64,000 bases of DNA from contig NC_051092.1 in NCBI RefSeq assembly GCF_901709675.1, positions 1,988,491-2,052,490 of the forward strand, given 5' to 3'. The translations under genes were made by a program, and so were the position numbers. The stretch comes from Syngnathus acus (lineage: Eukaryota > Chordata > Actinopteri > Syngnathiformes > Syngnathidae). The notes under the pieces are model-generated. The model worked only from the letters and a program-made list of their open reading frames with translations, had not been told where the DNA came from and did not search any database. Below, in pieces: positions 1 through 11,236 of this stretch. Numbering within the stretch: the stretch's first letter is position 1; each line of letters opens with the position of its first letter.

Positions 1-270
1 GAAAGTGGATTTCTTCAGACTTTTCTGAGGCTGAACCATTAAGACATTACTGACAGAGACAAACTGCGGATGAAAGATTTGCGATGATGTATTTGCAATT
101 AATAACTAATCAAAAAAAATGTAAAGAAATTAGAGGATTTCCCCACGCCACCTTCGATCACATCTCCCGAGGTACTTCAACACTCCTTTCTAACTGCTGC
201 CCTGAAGACAACGACAACTAAAACGTGGCCCCATGTTGAAAACAAGTTTGACATCCCTTACTAAACTTTA

Positions 271-1970
<1,700 letters not shown>

Positions 1971-2731
1971 CCTGATTTCAAGTCTTTAAAAAAAAAAGTC
2001 CTTACTGTTTATGTTAAATTCTTAACCATTTTGTTAGTGTTGATTTGCTGTCGGAAGTTGCTACAGTGTGCCTCCGATTGTGTGTCTCACTGTAATACCT
2101 CCGTACAGGTTGGGAAATATAGAACGCGTTCCATGGCTTTATATACCGGTAAAAAAAAATGTGAAAAAAGAATTCGAAAATAACACACCGTCATTTCGTA
2201 TTTCACTGGATAACTTCAAACTTTGCTCTGACTAAAAAAATACAACAGTAAAAGTCAATATTGTTCTTTTTAGTTTTACAGCTAATTTTGTGTTCCACTG
2301 TCAGACCTCCGTGTGGCTCAGAATCCAAAGAACAGTTGACAAATTGGACGTTCAAAGAAATACATTTAAAACTATTATCAAATAATAGTCTGGCATTTTA
2401 AGGTTCACAATATTAGTAAAATATTTTTTTTAAAAAAAACGATCATGCATACTTCCCTTGATGTAAAATAGAATGTCAAAACACTTGTATTGATAATTGA
2501 TCATATATTAATTAATTATTAATATATTATACATATATATGTACTATGCAACCTATTGAAAGAAATTATCTAAATTATACATCTAATTTTAAAAATAATA
2601 AATATATCTAAGTCACGATACACTATTATAAAGGTTAACTACCAAGTTGTTTTTATTCTTACATATCACCTTGGGTCAAGTCCATTTATGCAACTGACAA
2701 AGTGTATGCAGCAATCTATAGCGGGTTCAAG

Positions 2732-2818
2732 TATAAAAAAGGAAGTTCTGTATGAGAACACTGTCTCATTGTGACAAGAAGGCACAGAACAAGAAGACAC
2801 TTCATCTTTAGTGAGCAG
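2732..2818 (+). promoter_or_regulatory. Candidate TATA promoter with possible short noncoding first exon
   Basis: TATAAAAAAGG at 2732-2742 is followed at a suitable distance by about 55 bp ending GAGCAG before GT (2819-2820), which could be a first exon and donor. An upstream TTGGGTCAAGTCCA (about 2671-2684) resembles a nuclear-receptor/HNF4-type site. A pyrimidine-rich AG acceptor ends at about 3480. It might be an alternative cpa1 promoter or a separate transcript; only sequence resemblance supports it. Confidence 0.25.
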
Positions 2819-3273
2819 GTACTGTTTGTGCTGGCATCCATGTGTGTGTGTGTTTGTGTGTGACTGTAGCAGGTGTTTTTGTCGCCTTCACTTTGCTATC
2901 AGTCATGTTACATAAAAAAAAAAAGCTGCAGCTTGTGAGCAGTGCTTAAAGTTGTTTTTCTCCTAAATTAAAATTAATGTTAAAGGGAATCAAAAGAATT
3001 ACAATATACTATGTATGTTCCCTGCAAGACAATTGTGTGTGTGTTAAATTTGCTGTCAACATAGTACATGTTCATTTACATCCATAAGCTTATTAGTATT
3101 ATTTTGTGGTTTTAATTCGCTACAATAATAAGCGGTCACAAAAGGGGAAGATGCAACTATAGACGTCTTCTTCCTGTTGCGAGAAACCGTTTTTTCATTT
3201 GCTTATTTGGTTTAAAATAATAATAGCAGACATTTAGGTTCCTTTTTGGATGTTTCCAGAAATTGCTGTGAAA

Positions 3274-3439
3274 GTCAATAAATTCAAAAATGATGCCATT
3301 GTCAATAGATATCATTGTGTTGTGTAAACTTGCAGAACACTTTATTAGGTACATTTTAGGAAGTCAATAAATTCAAATCAACAAAATGATGCCATTGTTA
3401 ATAGTGTTGTGTAAACTTGCAGAATACTTTATTAGGTAC
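3274..3439. repeat. 89-bp imperfect tandem repeat containing a fish-repeat end motif
   Basis: Two diverged copies start GTCAATAAATTCAAA at 3274 and 3363. Each ends in ACTTTATTAGGTAC, a phrase I associate with a common fish DNA-transposon end. The copies differ by substitutions and a deletion in the second copy. Confidence 0.6.
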
Positions 3440-3621
3440 AAAATGTTGGTATTTTTCCTCTTGTCTGTTTGGAGATTAGATTTTAAAGAGAGAGAAGCCG
3501 TGTGACTTCCAACTCCATCAGAGGTTGGACGTCAGCATTCCAGTTGGCATCCAGCATTGTGTGGGAATCGTAGCAGATGCTGACACACCTCCCTGGCCTT
3601 GAGCACCCACCCCCCGTTGGG

Positions 3622-3660
3622 TCCATAAAGAGGCAAGCAGGGGGTTCCGGGCGAGACTCT
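3622..3660 (+). promoter_or_regulatory. Likely cpa1 core promoter (TATA-like)
   Basis: CATAAAGAGG at about 3625-3634 lies 45-50 bp upstream of the cpa1 start codon, implying a very short 5' leader, as is usual for pancreatic zymogen genes. A CRE-like GACGTCAG (about 3528-3535) lies upstream. The assignment rests on position and motif only. Confidence 0.4.
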
Positions 3661-3677
3661 TGAGTTCTACTGTCACG

Positions 3678-5141
3678 ATGAGGGTCTTGCTCGTGTTGGC
3701 CGCGCTGCTCGTTGCCGCGCTGGGCAAGGAGACGTTTGAGGGGTGAGTTGATGCCCAACTATATGGTCCACATGTTGAGTCTAAGCCGAGGTTGAATTGA
3801 ACCAAAAAGGGACACAAATAAAGTGTTCTGACCTGATTATTGTGGGTTCTCGTGGGGGTCAATTTGAATTTGGATTGGAACACTCTCACTGGGAAGAAAA
3901 AAATAAATTGTGTCATATTTATGTGCCTTGTCCACTTTAAATGGTGACATAGCTAAAGGAGCAAACAAATGGCTAATACTAACCTTTTTTTAACACAAAA
4001 TACCACACAGGTTTTTCCTCATTCGTGTGAGGAAAGTTCTCTTTTGGTGTTGTGGTAAATGTTGTGACACTGTGTGTTGTGTTAAAAAAAATTAGGTTCT
4101 TCATATGTAAAATGTGTGCTGTGTTGTGTAGGACAGCAGTGGAAAATTGTGTTATGAAACATTGTGTGTTGCATTCAAGGACATCAGATTGTTTGTGTTG
4201 TGTTGTAAAAAATGTGAAACTTGTGCTGTGTTCAAAGACATCAGGTTCTCCGTATGGTGGCCAAGGATGAAGCACAGCTGTCTCTTCTGACGCAATTGGA
4301 GGACATTGAGGAGTATGGGGTGAGACAGCACCCCTAGTGGCAATATAGTATAAAACCACACCGTTTCAATCAATATTATAAAGCATAATAAAAATAATCT
4401 CGTGTGTGTGCATATGTCAGCTGGACTTCTGGAAGGAGGCGAGAGATTTGGACAGTTATGTGGACGTCAGAGTTCCGCTCGAGAGTCTGGAGGCCGTCAA
4501 ACTTTTCCTGGAGAGCAACAATATTGAATGGTCCATCATGATTGAAGACCTGCAGGTTAGAACACCCTTTCCTTCATGTGGTTAAAAAAAAACCTTGCTG
4601 TGTGTAAAATCTGGTCTGCACTGCTCAGTGTTGTGTTTCCTCAGGTGGTCCTGGACGAGGAGCAAGAAGAGATGGACGCCTCGGCCCGTAAGGCAGAGCC
4701 CAGAAACACCGATAGCTTCGATTTCTCCAGATACCACACCCTCAGCGAGGTCAGCATCATTGCCATTCTTCACTTGTGGCTAATTGCTGATTGTTGTCTT
4801 CACGGTGTCGACGTGATGTTTTTAGCTGTACAGATTCCAGGACATGCTGGTGGCCGAGAATCCCAAACTTGTCAGTAAACTGGTGATTGGTCAAAGCTAC
4901 GAGCGGCGTCCGCTCAATGTGCTCAAGGTAACAATGCAAAATAAATCCCAACAAACAGTATATGCATAAATGTACTGAATAGTTTTAGAGTTAGTTGGTT
5001 AGTTGGTTGGTTGGTTGGTTGGTTGGTTGGTTGGTTAGTTGGTTGGTTAGTTGGTTGGTTAGTTGGTTAGTTGGTTAGTTGGTTAGTTAGTTTGTTTGTT
5101 AGTTGGTTAGTTAGTTGGCTTGTTGGTTAGTTGGTTAGTTG

Positions 5142-5187
<46 letters not shown>

Positions 5188-6604
5188 CAGTTAGTCAGTT
5201 AGTTAGGTCCATTCGTTTGTCAGTTAGCCAGCTAGCTATTAGTTACATACTGAACTTAGTTTGCCTGATAAACTCTTGTTTTCTTTTAGTTCATTGGTTA
5301 GGGTTAGGGTTAAGGTTAGGGTTAGGGTTTTTATTGGTAGCCTGTCTCAGCACTTTTATGGGCATTTTTTGTTTTTTCTAGCTAATAGGCTCATTAGCAT
5401 GATGTGGGCTTTTCCCCAAAGAGATTCACTTGAACACTTTTTGATTTTTTGTAGTTCAGCACTGGTGGAAACAATCGTCCCGCCATCTGGATCGACACTG
5501 GCATCCACTCTCGTGAATGGGTCACTCAGGCTAGCGGCACCTGGTTCGCCAAGAAGGTAGACGACACTCAGCTGATAATATGCAAATCATTTTTAGCGAC
5601 ATTTTTTTCACCAATGTGTTGTTTCCAGATCGTCACCGACTACGGCCGCGATCCCGCCCTCACCGCCATCCTCGACAAGATGGACATCTTCCTGGAGATG
5701 GTCACCAACCCCGATGGCTATTACTACACGCACACTAGGGTGAGTCGTCCGCATTCCAACACAAAAACATCAAGATTACTAACTACACTCCTGACTTTTT
5801 TCCTCATCCCAATTTGATTTTTTTCAGAACCGTATGTGGCGTAAGACTAGGAAGCCCAATCCTGGTACTTCTTGCGTGGGAGTGGATCCTAACAGAAACT
5901 GGGATGCTGGTTTTGGAGGTAACTTCACCTACCTCTGGTGTCACCACCGCTAACAAACATTACTAAACTTCTTTATTGTCTTTTAGGCCCTGGTGCGAGT
6001 GGCAGTCCCTGCTCGGAGACGTACCGCGGGCCGCGGGCGCATTCCGAGTCGGAAGTCAGCTCCATTGTGAACTTCGTCAAGTCTCACGGCAACATCAAGT
6101 CCTTCGTGTCCATCCACTCGTACTCGCAGATGCTTCTCTATCCCTACGGGTATACCAGGACGCCTGTCAAGGACCAGGCGGAGCTGGTGGGTCATCAACT
6201 GTTGGATAAATGTAGTCGGACAACGCTGAGACACTATATTGCTTTTTTGCAGCACGCTGTGGCCAGAAAGGCCATCACCGACCTGGCCTCTCTTTACGGC
6301 ACTCGTTACCGATACGGAAGCATCATTAACGTCATCTGTGAGTTCTACAATTTTAGTAGTTAAGATCAAGTCTTGGTGGAGGCCCGCACTTACCTTTGCG
6401 CTCTGTCCCGTTTCAGACCAGGCCAGCGGCGGAACCATCGACTGGACCTACAATCAGGGCATCAAGTATTCGTTCACTTTCGAACTGCGCGACACCGGAC
6501 GCTATGGCTTCGCGCTGCCTGCCAACCAGATAATCCCCACCGCCAGGGAGACGTGGCTGGCCCTCATGGCCATCATGGACCACACCCTCAAGAACCCCTA
6601 TTAA
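3678..6604 (+). CDS. cpa1: Carboxypeptidase A1, pancreatic digestive zymogen
   Basis: Secreted zinc exopeptidase that removes C-terminal aliphatic and aromatic residues from dietary peptides. Exons: 3678-3742, 4238-4319, 4421-4555, 4645-4749, 4826-4927, 5455-5556, 5629-5739, 5828-5918, 5987-6186, 6253-6337, 6417-6604; 421 residues, against about 419 in mammalian CPA1. A signal peptide ([16 protein letters not shown]) and a propeptide to about residue 110 precede the peptidase domain. With an offset of 112 from mature bovine numbering, all key residues are present: zinc ligands H181, E184 (GIHSREW) and H308 (SIHSY); R239, N256 and R257; Y360; E382 ([11 protein letters not shown]); and the C250-C273 disulfide pair. 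I367 (Ile255) fits A-type rather than B-type specificity. AATAAA at 6642-6647 is the likely poly(A) signal. Tail to tail with cep41. It could be named a cpa2-like paralogue, but CPA1 fits best. Confidence 0.95.
4138..4250 (+). repeat. Diverged tandem copy of the cpa1 intron 1 splice-acceptor region
   Basis: The sequence TTCAAGGACATCAGATT (about 4174-4190) resembles the true exon 2 border TTCAAAGACATCAGGTT (4231-4247), about 57 bp further on. Both are preceded by similar GTGAAAC/ATGAAAC and TTGTG-rich DNA. The upstream copy is a decoy acceptor; the downstream one gives the correct GHQVLRM reading. Confidence 0.55.
4981..5228 (+). repeat. Degenerate GGTT/AGTT tandem array in cpa1 intron 5
   Basis: About 240 bp of 4-bp units (GGTT, AGTT, some GTTT and CAGT) form a minisatellite in the intron between cpa1 exons 5 and 6. 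Runs of GGTT at the left change to AGTT at the right, typical of slippage-driven growth. Confidence 0.9.
5298..5328 (+). repeat. Short interstitial telomere-like (TTAGGG)n tract
   Basis: Five tandem units of TTAGGG, the third changed to TTAAGG, lie 70 bp after the GGTT/AGTT array in the same intron. The unit equals the vertebrate telomere repeat. Confidence 0.85.
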
Positions 6605-7552
6605 GGCAAAGGTCGCCCTCTACTGGAAGATCATTAATACCAATAAAGCAACAGTCAGAAAACAAAAAGCACTCTTGTGGGACCCCGTTGTCATGTTTAG
6701 AATAAAATGTCAAATTCAACATTTTGTACCAGTTTAGAAAATGCAATAAAAATATAATTACTATAAAAATTGGAATAAAACAACCGGAAAAATGTGATTA
6801 ATATTCTCTGAAGCAATTCATTTAAATTTAGAGAAGCACAAAAAAGATTTTAAAAAAAAATCAAACAAAATACAAAACGAACCTAAAAAAATAATTTAAT
6901 CAATCAAAATACAAAAAAAAAAATTGAAAATTGAAGACTATGGTGGGCATGAAGAAAATGTGATGAAATTACAAATCGCAAATTGAGAAATTTCAACTGG
7001 GCAAAAATAGAAATAAATGAAAACATGCAATAAAGAATCACACAATATGAGAAAGTTTTCCCTAGTTTGTAGATGTAAAAACAGTCGTGCAACTTGGGTA
7101 CAAGGACAACATCAAAACACAGATTAATTAAAATTATTATTAGCTTAAATTAACTTTTGATCTGTTTACCTGGAATGATTTCAGAAAATAAGCAGTCACA
7201 TTCAACAATTGCAACAAACACTTTCTATTTTATTTAAAGGTCACTTGGAAGGAAAATAAACTAATTTCTGATCATGTAACCTTTGAGTTTGACACTCACA
7301 ATACAACACACACGCACATACACTTCACTCATTAAGATTTACAATAATCATTAAGACGTGTTGTGGTGTCATTTACAAAAATGCAGCATTCAAACGACTT
7401 TTAAATATGAATACAAATCAAGAAATAAAATTATGATCCACTGACCCTTCATTGGAGTGCAAAAGACACTCATGTGCAAACGCATTGAAATGTTAAAAAA
7501 AGAAAAAAATACTACTGAAGATGAGCAACAGGAGACGCCGTTGTTGGTGCGA
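6605..7552. other. Convergent 3' region between cpa1 and cep41
   Basis: The AT-rich region holds the 3' ends of two convergent genes. The cpa1 poly(A) signal is at 6642-6647. A minus-strand AATAAA (TTTATT at 7229-7234 on the plus strand) could end cep41. No further gene or repeat is recognised. Confidence 0.6.
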
Positions 7553-9889
7553 TCACTTCCACGGCCTTTGAACTCGTCCGCTGTCCCTGGAGGAAACCGA
7601 AGACGCGGAGGAGGACGTCATGCGGCTGCAGCGGGCGCTGGACACCTTAGGCAAACTGCTGCTTGTCGAAATTCGACTTGATGTACGACCTCAAGAACAA
7701 AAAAAAAATCAACATTTATATAATTTATCACTTAAGTGAATCATTTTTCCTCATTAGAGTGAAAGAGTGGTGACAATATTGGATGTTTATCATTCAGGTA
7801 ATCAAAGTATGTAATTAGTTGATAGTTCCTTACTACTGCCCATCATGATGAAGTTCTCCAGGTGGGCTTCGATTCTGCCAAGCTCGTCGGCGTTGAACCT
7901 CCATCTATGCGTAACCACCGGCATCGCTGGCGGCGGCAAGGGTGGCGGCGGCGGGGCGCTCTTCTTCCACTTGGACGGCACGGGAGGGGGAAAGCAGCAG
8001 GCGGGCAAGGTGCCAGTGGTCATACCGTCAGGGAACTTCTGAGCGAGCACCTTGAGACCTGGCCGACGACAACAAAGTAGTCATGGTTACCACCTGGATG
8101 AGCGGATGCCTTCGCCGCCTTACCTCCGCTGAGCAGGAAAAGGTTCTCGAAGCCACGCTGGCACATGCTGGTTGCCGCCTGGCTGGCGATGCGCTCATCC
8201 TCGTCGTACACGATGATGATCTTACCCTCGGCGTTTTTCTGCTTGCTGTTAAAGGTCAAAACCGCACATCTGTTTTTAATGGGGGGGAGGGGAAGAACAA
8301 TGATCATATTTTGAACCAAGGATACGTATTCCAGTATTTCCCTGGTGTAAGGGTTCGTGGAACGGGACAGCGAGGCTATGGGAAAGCTGTGAGCTGGAAG
8401 GAAAGAAAGATCATAAAAGGATGAGGTCATGCTCCAGATGTTGACATTATTTCAAACTCACATCAATAATATAAATGCCTGTGAATAAAATGCTTGATGA
8501 TGAGAAAGAAAGGGAAAAGAAACCCCACCTGAAATGATGTGGCACTGGTCGTAGAGGTCGCGGTCGCGCACGTCCAGCAGCAGGTAGGGACAATCTTGGT
8601 AGGGCTTTTCGGCGTCAGCGTCCACATCCTCGTTGGCCGCCTTTGCTTTGTCGCCGTTCATGTTCAGCTCACCCACGCCGTTGATCACGCTGCCGAGGAG
8701 AAAAGTTTTAAACAAATATTTCCTGCACCCGTGTCATCATCAAAGCATGTATGTAAATATATGCCTTTAAAATGAAAATGTATGATGCACGTCACGTGAC
8801 GAAACTGGGGGAAGTCGGGTGGGATTTACCTGAGCAATGTGGACCTCATGGGCTGGATGTGTTCCTGATCCTGCGCATCATTGGACTCCAACAAGCTGTT
8901 GACGTACCCCGCCTGCAACAACATGCCGCTGTCACCGCTGCCATCATCTGTTGGATTCATTTAGCATGTTAGCATGGTAACAACAACTATAAAGTCACAA
9001 GTGTGAGTTTGATTTACCGTGAGGGCTGTGACACGAATCACCGTCGACACATTCATTCAGGTCCGACACTGACGCCACCTGAAGTATCTGAGATGGAAAA
9101 CGTGCTTTATCATCAATAGTGGTTATCTTCACTTATATACTTATTTGACAAATTAATCCGACAGGTCAGAGCTCCACCAAAGTGGGTTAAAATAAACCTT
9201 AAAAGTGCAAAACTACATTAGCAACGTTCAGCGAGGTTAGCTCCTTTTTACATTTAGTCGGAATGTAGAAATATGTCTCACCAACTCTGCAAACGTTGTC
9301 ACTTTAAAGCGTTTGAAGATTTCACCTTTGTTGAACTTGTAGTCTGAAAAAAACAAAACATTAATTGTTGCAATCTTAACACAATGATAAAAACCGATGA
9401 TAACTCACTTTGTTTTATCTCCTCCAGGCGCTCCATATACTTGGTCAGGCTAACCCCTGTTTGCAAGGGGTATTAAAAAAATGGTCCTACAAATTGAAGC
9501 TCAATCTGCATGAAATATAAACAACAATAACCAGAACCTACCCGTGTCCAGTTTTGTTTTGACGTGTTGATACTTGGCATTCTTTGGTATCTGTTTCCTC
9601 ATGTACTGTAACAGTCAAATGAGTTTATTCATCAGGGAACTATAGAAAATGCGTGGTTTTATAAATGCACTTTTGTCAGCATAGCTTGCAGGTGCTACGG
9701 GGTTGCCATAGCAACACAACTCAGTTTAGCATCAAGCTAGCGCTGTTCCGTTATTTTTAGCTGAAGTTAGGATCGTAACGTCAATAGATAAATACAATAA
9801 ACTCCACATTAGTATCAAATACATGCGCCAAACACAATTATTTAAACAGAAATTACCTGATCGCCGCCGATGCCCCTGTAAACCGACAT
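7553..9889 (-). CDS. cep41: Centrosomal protein of 41 kDa (ciliary tubulin glutamylation factor)
   Basis: CEP41 acts at centrioles and cilia, where in vertebrates it helps TTLL6 enter cilia for tubulin polyglutamylation (Joubert syndrome gene). Eleven minus-strand exons: 9857-9889, 9542-9605, 9409-9456, 9282-9343, 9018-9087, 8830-8947, 8529-8689, 8326-8393, 8124-8238, 7834-8058, 7553-7689; all phases agree and give 366 residues (human about 373). Recognisable parts are the N-terminal [17 protein letters not shown], a [17 protein letters not shown] helix region, and a rhodanese domain at about 165-265 ([45 protein letters not shown]). The rhodanese loop has no cysteine (YDEDERIA), so it should be catalytically inactive, as in the family. 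A proline-rich stretch and a Ser-rich tail ending RPWK follow. Divergent from poc1b. Confidence 0.93.
9702..9715. promoter_or_regulatory. Perfect X-box (RFX site) in cep41 intron 1
   Basis: GTTGCCATAGCAAC is a palindromic X-box that fits the RFX consensus RYYNYYWWRRNRAC at every position. It lies in the first intron of cep41, about 170 bp downstream of its start codon. RFX factors drive cilium genes, and both cep41 and its divergent neighbour poc1b are such genes. Confidence 0.65.
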
Positions 9890-10799
9890 CTTTCACCGGA
9901 GCCTCGACACCAAAGCGTCGCTTTCAAGCGTTAATGTCGTTCAAAATGTTGAAATCTTAAAGCCGCTTTGTCATTCATGAGCAAGGTTGGCTTTCAAGCC
10001 AACTATTTTAACTTAAACAAGCGTTCTTTAGTCGACGTTTTCCTCCCGTATCATGTAATATCATGGGCAGACCCAACTAATCGATCGTCTGCAGCGCACA
10101 CTACATGGCAGCAAAACTGCGATGGCTGCTTAGACTCAGCGACACAAGGAGACGCGACAATGTCTGAGCGTCGGCGTGACACCGGCGTCCTGAAATCATC
10201 ACAATCATTACATCAATGCCGTCACGAAAACGAGAGTTAAACGTCAGCGTCGCACGTCTCCACTGGGGACATGATCTTGCAGGAGAGTTCACTTGTGAAA
10301 AAGTCTAACGAATCATATCAATCGGTATCCCGGTACACCCCACTTCTCAACCATTTAAAACCGAATTAAAGTGTGTAAAACGACAAAATGGCACATTACA
10401 AATAAAATTAGGAATAGCTAAACATAATTCAATATTAACCCAACGCTTTCAAGGCGAATTGAATCTGCAAGGTCTCATCAGCGGTCGTGCTGATTGGACA
10501 GTGGCCAATCTTTTGAGCCAATCACAAAACGTTTTACAAAACCTGACGCGATATGTTAGTTTTGAATCAATCGTAGACGTCGACACTGCTCCTTGGACGC
10601 GATTGGCTAAGCGGCAGAACGACGTTAACTTCATAACTCGTTGACGTGGGAATAAATAGTTTGTATAAATCAATTTTAACTGTTGTCACCATTCATCCAA
10701 ATATGACGATTACCATGATACGTGTCATTCATGTAGTAATGAGGTTGATATTGCTACTTTTCTTAAGGCGTGTACGCGCTGATTGCTAAGGTTGTCGTG

Positions 10800-10812
10800 G
10801 TTGCTAAGCGAC
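10800..10812 (+). promoter_or_regulatory. X-box-like site in the cep41/poc1b promoter
   Basis: GTTGCT and AGCGAC form two inverted half-sites around a single A. It differs from the RFX consensus at about two positions and in spacing, so it is weaker than the site at 9702-9715, but its place between two cilium genes is suggestive. Confidence 0.35.
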
Positions 10813-11175
10813 CGTAAAACGCTTACGTAATGATTCCGGTGACGAGAGGAATACATCACTTTCATCCACTTTTAGCTGGATGACAGCTTACTTCGTCATT
10901 TATTCACATTAATTACCAGTATATATGTAATTTAATGAGACGTAATCGATTTTTTTTTTTATATGAGCGAAACTGCAAATGCCGCCACTCAGTGCTATGG
11001 GTGTTAGCTTTAGCATCTAGCACCTTGTGGCATTGTTAAAAACAATGCACAAAGTGGGCGCATAATGCGTTTTTAGTAAATTGTCGATTGGCGCGAGTGG
11101 AGTTGCTCATCATTATATCCGTGCTTGACTGTTCAGGTCTAGACACTTTTACCGAAGGCGCTCTGTTTGAGCATA

Positions 11176-11220
11176 ATGGAGGAAACGTTCGAGTCGGTCG
11201 TCAACAGTAGCGTCGAATGA
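11176..11220 (+). CDS. Upstream ORF (14 codons) before poc1b
   Basis: ATG at 11176 opens a 14-residue reading frame (MEETFESVVNSSVE) ending at TGA 11218-11220, only 16 bp before the poc1b start codon. If the transcript starts upstream, it could reduce or tune poc1b translation. The transcription start is not known from sequence. Confidence 0.3.
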   Translation: MEETFESVVNSSVE

Positions 11221-11236
11221 CGCTTAAATACCCACA

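Larger units (their letters stand above)
1971..3677. other. Intergenic region between polr3b and cpa1, with candidate promoters
   Basis: Divergent upstream region of polr3b (minus) and cpa1 (plus). No coding exon recognised. It is AT-rich around 2380-2640. A strong TATA box (TATAAAAAAGG, 2732-2742) lies 1 kb upstream of cpa1. A weaker TATA-like CATAAAG (about 3625-3631) lies about 45 bp before the cpa1 start codon and is the better cpa1 core promoter. An 89-bp imperfect tandem repeat lies at 3274-3439. Confidence 0.6.
9890..11236. promoter_or_regulatory. Shared upstream region of divergent cep41 and poc1b
   Basis: The start codons are 1,347 bp apart, head to head. The region carries CpG-containing DNA near both ends, an X-box-like GTTGCTAAGCGAC (10800-10812), a nearby GATTGCTAAGG (10781-10791) and a palindromic TTACGTAA (10823-10830, CREB/PAR-bZIP type). 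No TATA box is obvious. No coding exon recognised apart from a small upstream ORF before poc1b. Confidence 0.55.

Noticed and set aside
5983-6438. 151-codon minus-strand frame
   Set aside because: Antisense shadow of cpa1 exons 9-11.
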